Shown here: positions 31,601-43,356 of the stretch, one piece after another | Layout of the letters: each line of letters opens with the position of its first letter | Position numbering within the stretch: the stretch's first letter is position 1 | Assembly (NCBI RefSeq): GCF_050436995.1 | Contig: NC_134770.1 | Location: forward strand, 6,458,501-6,522,500 | DNA from: Anticarsia gemmatalis | Taxonomy: Eukaryota; Arthropoda; Insecta; Lepidoptera; Erebidae | Length of the DNA stretch: 64,000 nt | Direction of reading: 5' to 3' | Translations under genes and position numbers: made by a program | Notes under the pieces: model-generated | The model's input: only the letters and a program-made list of their open reading frames with translations | What the model was told of the DNA's origin: nothing | The model's database searches: none

Positions 31601-31662
31601 TGCGCGCTCGGCGGCGGCGCTTGGATTTGCGTCGTGTTTTGAGCTTCATAGACATTTTTTGT
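28648..31662 (-). CDS. PYPVEK-repeat gene, exon 6 (terminal, 1004 codons)
   Basis: Acceptor (minus strand) tcttttatttccag, then TKNVYEAQNTTQIQAPPPSA; stop at 28648-28650. Almost the whole protein lies in this exon. The Asp of four TK(Y/F)(V/I)D motifs falls at residues 613, 657, 803 and 875. Frame and codon use are clear throughout. The longest ORF starts upstream at 31683, but those seven codons are intron. Confidence 0.93.
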   Translation of the reverse strand, partial: TKNVYEAQNTTQIQAPPPSAQPVDIYLLQQFTPYQSSPQQIPSPGPTNTYYTGTSADYTLKTEDSKPLPQEDFNEYRSPVRIFKDHNCSNPEEHVSKELETDLKKSKDLFAEVPSYDLHDINNFAASLPTPYTYRGEVKFRVESPRPNARTERFYITTIRTPLYEENTTQDGIDKLVASTQDLISNEDLLFINHAAEKHIHEQSEDIKPRSRYTVKSKDADGQDSKTHITVKAKIGNILSNNAQKNENDRSKQQILQSDGNKYDFATPIVVSESSYNNFREQIVDNLVSTMVPYMANGYQIVGVKDTLEENQTNKEQNTQDKDIVNVTPRPVNQNYLAPITVALRLINANDSEMFNTLDDHEAADSELISDTVKSPPRERTVVEVQKSIPVSITHINDVEVHEYLDLDEGRSNNKGGFEIAKSLYNKYVEAVKSSKKMQEDMSKLLYQYEEAKEENREKEQENDQDQLEPSENIRSQVQVNLNGEVNNQRSEHYYEDYNNDNAKIIQPIIIEKEVPITKFVDRYIEKKVPYPQHIEVQVPVDRPVPVPVHVEKIVEKPVEVTKYVDKPYPVEVPRPYPVEVQVPYPVEQKVYVDRPVHVPYPVEKVVEKQVLHPVPVPTPVAYPVEVPYPVEHKVLYPVPVDRPVPVTVEVEKPVEKIIHKEVPVPYTVEKKVPYPVHYETRVPVPYPVEKRVPYPVERIVEKPVTITKYVDKPIHIQVPVPQPVAVPVHVPRPYPVDRIVEKRVPYPVTVEKVVEKEVKVPYPVEKIVEKIVEKPVVVTKYIDKPYPVEKKVPYPVERIVEKKVPYPVQVPVEVKVPYPVEKYIDRPIHVPVPYAYSHSDVSSETRNVPQVQKEHKQKKVPNTQHLYLSQYYQLMKEKEKLKPMHSTQWGNQYASSYQYINNTSGESSESGESQEQKSLNKLANYLTYITNSPNRSNQYYGPVPPQYQDDWWQNNKNYVVEYKMRRADREPKVSNLRIEYGGFQPPLIPSTEVDLDGMPINKS

Positions 31663-34600
31663 CTGGAAATAAAAGAAATGCAATAAAAATGTATGATTAC
31701 CGTGGTAACGAAAAACAGAGCGAGCTGCTGTGGAAGTGCAACTAGGTAAATATTTTAAATATGTTTAGAAAGATATCGGTCTGTTTCTTATTAACTTTTC
31801 TCGACTACTCGATATTCTCGACTGAAGAAAATTACTGTTAAATTAAAACACATTAATTCCGTGCGGAAATCGAACTTACAACTACTAATGAGACAGTTCC
31901 TGCACTTATAAACACTGAAAAACTCTTTTGTGCTGTAAGTATTCTAAAGCTTTCCTGACAATATACCTATGTTTTCTCACCTTTTGATTATTAAGCTCGT
32001 GCAATTTGTGACCAAGCGTGAAGCTGCCGTGCGTCTGCATCATCTCGTGGTGGCCGCTGTCTGCAGTGTAGCGAGATTGTTGCTCTGACTGCAAAACAAT
32101 AGAACAAGTTATACCCTTACTATTGACAATTGATTACTTGGCAACTTACTCAAACAGTCAAATCAGTCAGCTACTCTTTATGAAATGTCAAAAACACATC
32201 TAATATATAAATATATATAATTCTCGTGTCACAATTTTCGTTACCATAGTCCGTACCTACTCCTCCGAATCGCCTTGACCGATTCTCATGAAATTTTGTG
32301 AGCATAATGAGTAGGTCTAAGAATCGGCCAACATCGATTTTTCATATCCATAAGTGATGGGTAAGGGGCAAGATACCGTCTTAAATGGCAGTAAATGCAA
32401 ACGTGTTTTTCAAACTACCCACAATATTTTTAATAAACCATAAATCAATGCGTCATTCTACATTATTAACTACGCTAATAACTTATTCTAATTTCTAAAT
32501 AATTATATTTTAACAGTAATTGTGAGAGTGTCAATTTAATTGTGTGCGAATCTATGTTAATTCTTTGTGTTGAAGAAAATTGCTGCAGTTAAGCTATAGA
32601 ACCTTCAAGTTCAGGTATGTGTTATTCTCGTAATATTTATTTGATTTTGGTTAACGTAAATATGTCAAACCAGTTACATTATTATTAGATTACATAGAAG
32701 AATACACCTAATTCAGGGTGCGTAGTACTCGCAACCGGCGTTTCTGTATGACAACATGTATGGATGTGAATGAGGCAAGGAAAGTTTGTAAGGATCGTAG
32801 GTCCAAGCGGCATGCTTTGGTCTCTGCCAACTCCTATGAGAAAACGGCGTGATCTATCTATCTTATGTATGTATGTTCGTATAGAAGATATTTGTTTACT
32901 TGAGGCAATTTGAGATAGTAGTGCCCGACAGCGCCCTGTGCGTCACCGACTGGTGTTAGTCGCCAGCCCCAACCGAATGAAGTGCCATCCTGCGATACTT
33001 TCTGAAAACACATAACATATCAGTTTAAATAACTATAGAGAAAGGCAATTTTCTTATTATTGTCCCTTTTGTAGGCTACAGTTCTTTTCGCGTAAAGAGA
33101 GACTGGTTATTATTATTATGAAGGCCAGTATTATTATGAACTAGTATTTAAATACATTCATTTAAGAACGGTCGAGCTCATAGTCCTGCAGTATTTCCTT
33201 AAGATGTTTTCTTAATCATTTAAGCATGAAATAGTTAAATATTTCTAATATCTCTGTAACCTAAAAAAGTAATTGATAATTTACGTTTGAATCCACTACT
33301 TGCTTCGGAGACCCATCCGATAATAAAAAAACCTCAGGCTTTACGCAAACGTACCAATGAATTTCAAATCAACGGATCAACAAGAACAAACCAGTATTTA
33401 TCAAAATTAACGATCCAATTGAAAAATTAACATCACAACACATCCAGCGAAGCGAATGAGGAATTAAACCATTATTCAATCATTTACGCATTGTGTTCTT
33501 TCACTGACATAATGTGAAATGCTATTATTAAGATATTTGCATTTTTACACTATTAATTTTATAGCAATACGTGTTGAAACCAACAGTGCATGATTGAAAC
33601 GTTATTAGTACATAAGGCTTACTTACACATACTCGAGTTGGCACATTCAGCAATATTTATCGAACAACAAAACCAACTCGAAGCAAATACTGCACTTGTT
33701 CGGTTTGTACCGATCGGGTAGGTCCTTCAGGACCGATCATCATAATTCAGTTCTAAAGTTCAGGCGTGGCAATATCGAGCCGCATCTTTCGCGAACATTT
33801 ATCTACAGATATTCGGTTTTACCGCCCGGCTAGGCCGATTAATAATGTATAATAGAATACGGTAATTAACGCTAACACGCATTTCACCTTAAAATGCCTA
33901 ACGTTTCGGCGCAGGTTGCACTCGCCGTGGTCCCAGGCTGACTGGCGAAACGTTAGGCTTATTATACATTAAACATGCAACGCGCGAGTTTAAAAGTTAG
34001 GCTGATTAATGCCGAACCGAATATGTGTGTAGTAAGCCTTATTCCCGTCAATAAAACGATTATTTGTTAGCTAAGCTGTTATTAATCCATAAATCAGTTT
34101 ATGTAATGTGTTATGTAGGTGGAGATTAGTTATAAGCATCTAAGCGTTATGTCCTGGGTTTCCTTTCCGGTTCGGAAAAAAATGCTAGTGTTTTTATTGA
34201 GGAAAAGTTCGGAAAAGTGTATAAATTATATACGTAAGGGTAATTGATTGGTTTTATAATCGTCGCTATAACATCTTTACTTAATTATTCAAAGAGCAAT
34301 ACCAATGGTTTCTATAAAGTTTGTCAATTTTACGAGTTTTTGAATTTACAAGAATTTTTTGGCGGTAAGTAATCCCTGGGACTAACACGATTTTTTTGTG
34401 GTAAGCTGCTTAATCGTTGAATACAAGAAAGCTATAATATCATTGATGGAAACGGATACTATTTATAAAAGAAAACTGAGGGAAAATCACATGCTATATA
34501 TTTTAGTTTCAGCGCCACTTACGATGTCTAAGAATACATTTTGGAAGAGGAAAGGTAAAATACTTGTCTAAATTGTGTTAAGCTAATCTATACTTAACTT

Positions 34601-37600
34601 AGCTACACGGCAACTAAAGTTTACACACTTTTATACCTAGTAAAGAATTGTCAGAAAATCTTATGTGTTATCTAGAAGCTTATATATGCCAATTATAATG
34701 CCAACGAATCAATTTTCCGATAAATTGCATAACATAAGAAAATACTTGTCAAAAAGTTAATCTATTCTTAACTTAACGGGCAATTAAAGTTTCTTAAACC
34801 AAGTCGGAAGCTATCAAACAACAATTTATATTAAACAACATTTCTAAGGCTTTAGTAAGCCATATATAAAGTTACTTATGTGTTCGTACGGAAGAAATAT
34901 TCTCTCTACGACCAGTAGCCATATATGTGAGTAAAACTAACTGGTAGTGAGTAAAAGTGGACGAATAAAAAGTGCAACGAAAGCAGTCGGTGTTTTTACG
35001 TTATACATTCCTATAGGTTTGATACGTAGGTAACTTTTACTAGATTATTGTACCGGTATAGTTTTACTTTCGATATACATACATATATACATAAAATCAC
35101 GCCTTGCGATAGGGGTAGGCAGGGACTAAATAACGCCACTTGGTACTTTTGACTGCCTCTGGCGCAGTGGTTTAGGTCACCAAGCCGCTACAATTGCGTC
35201 GGGAGGCCGTGAGTTCGATTCCCACACGGGACAATTATTTTTGCGATCCACAAATAATTGTTCCGGTCTGGTTGTACTTTGTCTCCGTTGTTTGTATGTT
35301 TGTAAAAGTCTCTGCGACACAAGAGTAATTCTTAGTGCGGGAGTTGTCTTTAAAAAAAAAAGGAAAAGGTACGATCCTTACAAACTTCCATTGCATCATT
35401 CACATCCATACAGTAACGCCAGATACGAATTCTATGTACTAATATAATACTTTCGATATTTTCTAAATTTTAGGTGGGAAGATGGCTTTTAGGTTAGAGT
35501 CTACCGCCATAAAAAGATTTACTATCAAATTTAATCAAGAAATATATATCGTTTATTTTATGAGTGTTATGCCACTTTATTACCTTTTACATAACATGAC
35601 AGTATTTACTGCATGAATCCTTTCATCAAATGCCAATCCATGCTATATACAGCTATTTTTTTACTACTATAATATTACAAACAAGTGGCTTGCCCTGGCT
35701 CACATTTAAACCTCCCTCTTGAATTACCTTATCTATTATAACAAACTGCATCAAAATCCGTTGCATAATTTTAAAGATCTAAGCATACATACATACAAAC
35801 ATAGGGACAGACACGGGAAGCGACTTTGCTAGCTATTTAGTGATGCAAAAGATTGCAAGGATGTACATATGTATGTATGTTTGTTACTCTTTCACGAAAA
35901 ACCTACTGGATAGATTTTGATGATATTTGGTACACAAATAGTTTAGAAACAGCATTAATACATAAGATACTTTTTACCTCAGGAAATCTGGCCATCTTAT
36001 CACGCAGGCGAAGTTGTGGGCAGAAGATAGTCTTCAATAAAACAACTATTACATTATTTATATACTAAGAGGAAACATTTCACTTCATGTCACGAATTAT
36101 TACGAACACTGTTTATTTACGTAACACACTTTATGTGAAATGGTGTTAAGATGTGCTTGAGCACATAATCAGTAAGATTTCTTAGGCTGCAATAACTTTT
36201 AACACAGTTCATGAGATTTCCTTATTGGAGTAGATAGATTAGAGTGAGTTGCGCACTTTGACTATTTATTCATATATTTAAAAGATGAATATTTGATATG
36301 CAAGTGTATCTGTAGCTTTGATAGTTTTAGAAGTATTTTGTGATATTTTAGATACCAGTTTTATTCTTATTGTCAGTGCTGGGCTGACGGGTCTGCTCTG
36401 CTAATGCAAATACTGTTTAAAAACGAAGCTATTAAACTGAACTAATTTATATAACTACCGACTGTACAAAGGACGCCCTTAGAACGAAAAGTCCACCGTA
36501 GTGGCGGTAGATTTGATAGAAACTTACTTACTTGAAATAAAATTTCAGCTAAAATTGTTTGAAGAATTTTTGATTCCTTATAATATTCGAAATCATTAAA
36601 AAATTATGTTCTTACACTTCAAAACGTATTTTGTTTTATACATAGAAATCCAGGAATGATTAGGTTATAAGGAAGATATAAAATCAATCAATTAGTAAGT
36701 TTAAAACGTAATCAGTTTGACTTCCACATTTCACGCAGTAATTATAAATGATGGATGGCTCAAACACTGCATGTATAATATATCGCTAGCGATTGATTGC
36801 TTACTGCCTAATAAAGCCTAATTAGTGCAGTATGGTGTAACTATTACACGATGAAATGTCCTCGTAATGTAATGATTAATTGCCGATCTTCTTTCTTTAT
36901 TTCCTTTCTTTCAAAAAAAGGCAACCCCAGCACTAAGAATTGTTCTTTTGTCGCGGGGACTTTTACAAACATACAAACAACGGACACAAAGCACTACCAG
37001 ACCCGAAACAACTATTTGTGAATCGCACAAATAATTGCTCCGTGTGGGAATCGAACCCGACGCAATGGTATTGGCGTAGTTGACCTAAGCTACTGCGCCA
37101 TGAAGGCAGTCTAGGTCTTGGATACGATTTCCTGGCCATGTAGGTGTTGCATTATTGGGTACTGGAGTATTGTAGACGAACTAGGTAGAGTCTTGTATGG
37201 TTATTGTATGGTTTGCGACTGATATATACAAAATTTAAATTTAAAACTTGTGTAGCTGACGGTGGAGCTTATGATACAGCTAATTTATTTTAGAATTTTA
37301 ATAGATTTTTATTTTTTTTTTAATTTTAGAAAGACGTTAAAATTTAAAGTTAAAATGAACTTAAGTTTTATTTCAGAAATACTCAATTCAAAATCCGACG
37401 ACTACTTAATGCTTTAAGTATTGAAAGTTACGTTTTATTTTTATCAGATAAGGATATCTGATAAAAGTAAAGCGTTTTATATTATTTAAATTGTTCATAA
37501 CATTTATTACAATTACACAAAAATGGGGTTAATATATAATTAAGTAAAAGCACAAGCTGTAAACATATTTATTTAACTTTCGACAACAATAAGGATATTA

Positions 37601-40117
37601 CAATAAACACGATTTCCTTCCTTCGTTTATTTACAATTATTTTGTACAAACGACACGATCCTTTATAATTTTATCGTTACTTTTACCTCAAACGGGAAGT
37701 GAACCGCCTTTCACTTGCAACTTGTTATTTCTGAGACACACGTGTTATGTAACTTAAGGGCATACATAGATTCCGTATGAATAGCTCAATACATATAAAT
37801 TTTATATGTCTGTCCATATTTTCTTAAGATATTTACGGATTTTGCGTAAGGGAAACTTAAATTATTATAAACTGTTGCTTAAAGCCAAAACTGTTTATTT
37901 TTTTATTGTAATAAGTAGAGTTCTAACCTAATATATGTATAAGATGTCGAGGTCTCTTTATTTAACCAGTTTCTGTTCCATTGCTAGGCACGGGTCTCCT
38001 CGCAGAAGAGGGAAGGGTTGAGCCTCGAGTCCAACACGCTAGAAAGACGCGTTCGGTGGTCTAATTCAACGAAATTAGCACAATATGTGTCTTTTACATT
38101 GGACTGCATACATGTATTGCAGATAAATATTGTATTAAGTTAGTGTCAAGAAGAATGCACTTTCGTTCGTGGCTCAAAGTGCAGTAGTGGCAACTGCAAA
38201 CTACATTGAGGTATGACAAATAAAGCAATCAAGTAAGTATCATTTGGATTTCTTTTAATAATAGGATTTTCAGTAAGGGGTATGGTCTTCTACAGTTTAC
38301 ATCAACCATACATAACAATAAAAATTGATTTTTACACTATGTTAGAGCTGTCTATGTTTACAAAGAATTATTTATCCTTAATTTTAGTAAGTTAAGTCAT
38401 GTTTTAGATCTAATCGTTACTACAATTCATGGCGTTTAAAGCCGCGTGCAAACACTAGCAAGTAATGAAGTTAAGGGTACTTAGTGAAGTAAATTACGAA
38501 CATTATAACTTAAGTGTACTTAATACGATATGAAAGTTGTAAGCAAAGAACTTGGTTATATTTTAATGTTATACTAGCTGCTTCCCGCGACATCGTCCGC
38601 GTAAGAAAATCCTGGGGTATAAAGTATTCTATATGTTAATCCACGTTATAAACTGAGCTGTAAAATTTACGAATTTACAATACTTATTAGTAAGATTAAG
38701 TTTTAGTAATCAAAGAAGCGTCAAATTAGCTATTGCTGTAGCGTGATATCAAGGTTCGACTCCTGAGTCGCACATGCGTATGCCTGTCTCGTATTTAAAG
38801 ATTTATCTATAAACTAGACTAGGTAATTGCCGTAAGTATATCAAATAAAGTAAATCCTATGTAAGTTTGTACTTTTCTGGAAATAAACTTGAATCTTATC
38901 TCTCTTAAGGCTTGCTTACCAATCAAATAATCAATTAGAGCTAGAATATATCCCTTTATTGACACTTAAGTTTGACCAAAAAAGTATTTATGACAAAAAA
39001 TATCGGGAAAAAGACACCCAAAGCGTGTGAGGCAAGTACTGGGACCATACTGGGATCGGTTTACCGCCGCAAAGCCCTACTTAATATATTCAGAAAGCTA
39101 ATCTATTAAAACGGCTCGATTATCTATTCACAATGAGACCATATCTTGTAAGATACTGTATTATGACCATAGCTAGGCTACCTAGTGCTTCTAGAGTGCC
39201 TAGACTAGACAGTTAGGACTATAACTAACTTTCTCTTAAGCCAGGAAACGGATGTAATGTATGGCATTGTTATATTATCGTACTATGAGAAATCTCGACG
39301 TTACATTTGTAAACATGTGTTAAGTTGAAAGTAAAATTTGATTACTACAACCATACTCTCAATGGTCCAAGTGTATACGACAGCAGACCGTGAGGTCTCG
39401 GGTTCCATTCTTGAGCTAACCGGAATGCTATTGAATTTTCCAATATTTATTATAATGTGTGTCTAACTGTATATGTATACATAGTAGCTCATAGCTCATG
39501 TGAGCAACCGAAGATTGAGTAATTAAAAAAAATCTAACGTAGAAAATATCAAAAAAATCCTGTCCATTTCAGCCCAATTAACACACCCTCTAAAAAAACA
39601 AGAAATGTAATACACTTATATTACTACTATTTAATTATATACTTACTGTACTAGTATATTGCGCGCACACAGCCGACACGCTGAACGTTAACCACAACCG
39701 CACCCACTGAAAATAAATATTAAACATTATTATTATATTATAATAACCAAATAAATTGTGTATTAGATGGTTGTTTGAATATTATCGATATTTTCATAGT
39801 CAGTTTGCTTTATTCAAGCATAATATTTTGGAGATTTTTAAAAATGTGAAAGTGTTATCATCATAATAAAGAAATTATAACAGATTTTGATAAAAAGAGT
39901 ATTTAAATTGAATCCAATATAAAAATAATTTCAAGTAATTTGAACTATAGAAATAAATGAACATTTTCACAAAATATAAAATTGTCTCTTACTTCCTCAA
40001 TTGTTTCCAAAAAAATCTTAGCATAATTTCACAAATAATTAAGACTTTTAAATGAAAATTTTCTAGTTTAAATAAGTAAATAAAGTCAACAAGAATAAAA
40101 TTTACAGTACTTACCAT
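28648..40117 (-). CDS. Secreted Val/Pro-rich PYPVEK-repeat protein, cuticle/matrix-like (5 coding exons)
   Basis: The joined frame gives about 1095 residues: the initiator ATG, then exons of 20, 34, 36 and 1004 codons, all phase 0. Residues 1-16 (MWVRLWLTFSVSAVCA) are a good signal peptide, probably cleaved before Gln17. An acidic, Gln/Asn-rich region follows, with a charged helical stretch near residue 520 (KKMQEDMSKLLYQYEEAKEE). Residues about 604-928 are a repeat domain of VPYPVEK, VDRPVPV, RIVEKPV and TKYVDKPYPVE units. The C-terminus is Tyr/Gln-rich and ends DLDGMPINKS. Proteins with such Val-Pro repeats occur among insect cuticular and extracellular proteins (Vajk-like); that assignment is by composition, not homology. 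Function is not established. It converges on par-1. Confidence 0.85.
31981..32088 (-). CDS. PYPVEK-repeat gene, exon 5
   Basis: Acceptor attgttttgcag, donor gtgaga, 36 codons in phase 0. It encodes SEQQSRYTADSGHHEMMQTH and GSFTLGHKLHELNNQK. His/Gln-rich. Confidence 0.88.
32155..32345 (+). repeat. Repeat X fragment and RTE-like fragment
   Basis: gctactctttatgaaatgtc at 32172 matches repeat X at 4224. A segment with accgattctcatgaaatttt (32279 on) resembles an RTE-like tail. It lies between exons 4 and 5 of the minus-strand gene. Confidence 0.5.
32712..32878 (-). repeat. Interspersed repeat D copy
   Basis: Minus-strand copy with tgtatggatgtgaatgaggc and aagtttgtaaggatcgta. It ends 22 bases before exon 4 of the minus-strand gene. 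Confidence 0.65.
32900..33001 (-). CDS. PYPVEK-repeat gene, exon 4
   Basis: Acceptor atgtgttttcag, donor gtaaac, 34 codons in phase 0. It encodes KVSQDGTSFGWGWRLTPVGD and AQGAVGHYYLKLPQ. The Gly/Trp/Tyr composition suits an extracellular protein. Confidence 0.87.
33618..34048 (+). mobile_element. Compound MITE, family M with nested hairpin
   Basis: Outer ends taaggcttacttacacatac and gaatatgtgtgtagtaagcc form imperfect inverted repeats. Inside, gcctaacgtttcg (33897) and cgaaacgttaggc (33946) bound a second small hairpin. Confidence 0.6.
35078..35425 (+). repeat. Repeat D interrupted by a SINE
   Basis: Repeat D runs 35078-35146, is broken, and resumes 35368-35425. GGTAC is repeated on both sides of the insert (35142-35146, 35368-35372), as a target-site duplication would be. 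Confidence 0.7.
35151..35367 (+). mobile_element. tRNA-derived SINE A, nested in repeat D
   Basis: ctctggcgcagtggtttagg and gagttcgattcccacacggg are box A and B of a tRNA-like head. The body and an A-rich tail follow. Confidence 0.85.
35770..36020 (-). repeat. RTE-like repeat
   Basis: It contains acctactggatagattttga and cacgcaggcgaagttgtggg. The usual direction reads on the minus strand. A cataCATA-rich stretch lies at its left edge. Confidence 0.5.
36910..37111 (-). mobile_element. tRNA-derived SINE A
   Basis: Minus-strand copy: tttacaaacatacaaacaac in the body and gtgtgggaatcgaaccc as the box B complement, ending ggcagtc. Confidence 0.8.
39647..39706 (-). CDS. PYPVEK-repeat gene, exon 3 (signal peptide)
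   Basis: Acceptor atttattttcag, donor gtaagt, 20 codons. It encodes WVRLWLTFSVSAVCAQYTST. With the Met from the exon before, it makes a typical signal peptide with V-C-A before the cleavage site. The downstream intron is 6.6 kb. Confidence 0.87.
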
Positions 40118-40177
40118 ATTGCCTGATAGCAGCCGTATGTCCCAAACTGCTTCTTCTTTTCCTTTTCCCTTAGAATT
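40115..40177 (-). CDS. PYPVEK-repeat gene, exon 2 (5' UTR plus start codon)
   Basis: Acceptor aattgtttcag, donor gtaagt. The last three bases are ATG (40115-40117), directly before the donor, so the start codon closes the exon. The 60 bases upstream are open in frame (NSKGKGKEEAVWDIRLLSGN) but have no Met and are read as 5' UTR. Start context is AGGCAATATG. Confidence 0.8.
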
Positions 40178-40456
40178 CTGAAACAATTAAATCATAATAT
40201 ATGTATGATCAATATTCAATTATTCATTCATATCTTAAATGACTATTGTGTTGACACACTGATTGTGTGATCTATATAATATATCAATGATTATCATCAA
40301 ATTAAATAAGTCTTAATAATATAATAGCTAATTATTTTAGTAGGACAATGAGTCGAAAAATAATAGGGTTAAGATTTTTACGGCATAACGGGGTATGTGG
40401 TTCTCAAAGCTCGATTATTCAGCAAGATGTTTTGTTTTTAACTGTTCTAAAAAAAC

Positions 40457-40689
40457 CTATACTAATATTATCTAGCTGAAGAGTTTTTTTTAACACGCTT
40501 ATCTGGTGCGAGTTGAAAAATTATTTTCCTGTTGAATAGCCTATTTATTGAGGACGGCTATAGGCTATATAATATCACGCTACGACCATAAGGAGCGGAG
40601 TAACAGCGAAAAATATTACAAAAACGAGGAAAAGTATGACCCATTCTCTCTTCTGTGGCACAAGCGAAGTTGCGCGGGTCAGCTAGTGG
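40457..40689 (-). repeat. RTE-like repeat R, copy 1 (diverged)
   Basis: Ends ctatactaatatta and gttgcgcgggtcagctagt, with aggctatataatatcacgct in the middle. First of six copies in the last 24 kb. Confidence 0.65.
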
Positions 40690-41399
40690 TCTAATAAAAT
40701 GCCTTTGAATGTATAAAAGAATTAAGGAAACGTTACAGTAGACGTTTACAAATCTTTAAGGCTTTAACTTTTGTTTGATAGAAAAGAATATTTGTCACTC
40801 GTTGCTAATATAGCATCATCCTTTCAGGATCACATAGGTAAGCGAAACCGTAGTCTAGTGTCTGTAGTTCTACCTTACCTAACACCTAACTCATTCAAGT
40901 AAAATTTAGTTATAACGATTCCCTTTCAATTCTCGCCTTTAGCTCAACACTTTCAATTCAATATCTAGGGGCGGAACTTCACAACTGGTACACTTGAACG
41001 AAACAATAAACAGTTTGTAATTAATCTTGAGTATAAAACAATAGGTAATTTTACGAACACGTTATTGTTATACTCTCTACAAACTACTTTTAGATTATGT
41101 AATAAAGGCGGGAGTAATTTTAGCTTTTGTTAATGATTCTTTTGCGTACGATCAGCTTATAATAGCACTATAGCAGTGGAATGATTCCCATACTTAGTTA
41201 GCTTGGTGCATAGATATGGAAAATAATATCCTCAAACTATACAGCACGTTATTAAAAAGTAATAAAAAGGCAATAATAATGGCCTCCTAGGCGATATCTG
41301 GCAATGACGGTCAGTTTCATTGAAACTAACCTACGGTGAAGGACTTTGTTTATAATGTCCTAATGTAATAATGAGTGTGTACACTCTATTCCATCACTC

Positions 41400-41606
41400 T
41401 CATAACCCGGTAGGCCGGATAGCCGACACAACCAGTGAGAGGTCAGGCGAAGGATCGACGGCCTCACGTGCTCTTCGAGGCACTTCCTAACTCAAGGAAA
41501 ATTCTGATATATCTCAATATAGACTTTCTGGCCCGTCCCAGGATTCGAACCCGTGACCTCTTGCGCGGCAGTCAAATACACTACCCACCGCGCAGCAAGT
41601 GCAGAC
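41400..41606 (-). mobile_element. tRNA-derived SINE B
   Basis: The minus strand reads gcgcggtgggtagtgtattt then cacgggttcgaatcctggg, a tRNA-like head distinct from SINE A. The far edge is uncertain. Confidence 0.6.
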
Positions 41607-42898
41607 AACCAACAACTATACTACTGTAAGTAAAAACTTTGTAAAATCCACATTGTTTTTGGTTCGTTACCCTTCTAAAGTACGTTTGTGAATATCAGCA
41701 AAATTCTCGAACACAGTTTACGATATATAAACAAATCAAGCATAATGTTTACCCCGAGAAATGAAAAAAGGGAAAATACAAGACGCGGGAAAAGCTTTTT
41801 GCCTAAACAGGTACCTATCTGTCAAAATAATTCCTGTAAAAACGTTGACGATTAAAAAATCTAAATCAAAGTAAATTTAAATCTGAACTTCTACAGTGCA
41901 TTTAACTTCTATTCCGCCATACTATAACATGTTACGAAGTGATTATATCATAATTATTCACTCGTCAAGTAATACATTATAGGCTGTCACGTCACAGTGT
42001 TAGCGTTGAGGAAATGTCCGACTGCCTGTAACAACGATTAGTGAGAAAATTACCGCGTGTGTAAGTTATGTGTAATATATTACGTATGACAAAAAACGAC
42101 TAACTATTAAATGTAATTGTAAAGTAAGTTTTATCGTTTAAAATATAACAATAAACTAGCTGACCGGCATAGTGTTATTTGCATGTAATTTGGAAAAATA
42201 AAAAGTGAATTTTGGAAAAAACAAAAGCTTGTCTATATTTTGACCTATTTCTGGTCTAACTAGTCTCTGTAATGGTCTGGCCATCATATATTCGACTGCT
42301 GATTACTTGGTCCCGGATTCAATTTTTGAGTTGGGGAAAAGTGCTAATGCACTTTTTAATTTTTTATCAGAATGTTGTCAATAATAGTTTAGAGCTTGGT
42401 AACTTACCTCGTATTTAGTCTAGTCTTACTTCCTATTTAACGGGACTAATATAGAAAATGACGAAACGCGGGTATATTTCAGTCACCTTTGCTTACAAGT
42501 TCGGGTAAAAAGGGTAATATTATCGTTAATTTATTATCACAATGGACTAGCTTAGATTCTTTGACATGGAACCGTTCAATAATGCTTTAAAATGACCTAC
42601 ATTCCTATTGATTTATAGACTATATTTAATAACCTTATTCCAAACACCATAAAAGCAATAAACAAAATATTACATAAAAAAGAAAGTGTTGTTAACTAAC
42701 GATGGTCCGCGGATATGTCCGCGTAACGTTATCTCATGTGTATCAAGTTCCGATGCTCGGATCAGTGATGTAACTGATTGATTTATGTATGTTGATTATG
42801 AAGTGTAAATGTAGCTTGAGTTATGATTGTAGCTACCTACCTACAAAAATATTGACGTTAATAGTGAAGTAAAAATAAGTTTGTTGATATTTATCTAT

Positions 42899-43171
42899 AC
42901 TAGCTGACCCGCGCAAACTTTGCTTGCGTCACATAAGAGAGAACGGGTCAAAATTTTCCCCGTCTTTGTAACATTTTTTACTCGTACTCTGCTCCTATTG
43001 GTCGTAGCGTAATGATATATAGCCTATAGCCTTCCTTGATAAATGGGCTATCTAACACTGAAAGAATTTTTCAAATTGGACCAGTAGTTCCTGAGATTAG
43101 CGCGTTCAAACAAACAAACAAACAATCAAACAAACAAACAAACTCTTCAGCTTTATAATATTAGTATAGAT
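42899..43171 (+). repeat. RTE-like repeat R, copy 2
   Basis: Starts actagctgacccgcgcaaac, ends tataatattagtataga. It contains aaacaaac microsatellite expansion near 43108-43142. Confidence 0.75.
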
Positions 43172-43290
43172 ATAAAAATGAATTGCTGTTTGTTAGACTC
43201 GCTGAAACTCGAGAACGGCTGGACCGATTTGGTTCATTTTGGTCATGAATTATTTGAAAATAAGAGGTATTAAATAAAAACAAGAAAGCG

Positions 43291-43356
43291 TGAGCGGAGC
43301 AGCGCGCGTCAGCTAGTAAGTATATACTTACTAGCTGACGCGCGCTGCTCCGCTCA
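43291..43356. repeat. Perfect 66-bp palindrome
   Basis: Two exact 33-base arms meet at 43323/43324: tgagcggagcagcgcgcgtc then agctagtaagtat, and the complement. The arm matches the 5' end of a lepidopteran repeat (actagctgacgcgcgctg). Confidence 0.95.

Larger units (their letters stand above)
33002..39646 (-). other. Intron 3 of the PYPVEK-repeat gene (6.6 kb)
   Basis: It contains a compound MITE (33618-34048), repeat D interrupted by a SINE (35078-35425), an RTE-like tail (about 35770-36020), a minus-strand SINE (36910-37111) and a short RTE-like fragment near 38576. No further exon is supported. Confidence 0.7.

Noticed and set aside
31663..31683. Start of the large minus-strand protein at the ATG at 31683
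   Set aside because: Those seven codons are the end of an intron (tttatttccag); upstream exons supply a signal peptide in phase.
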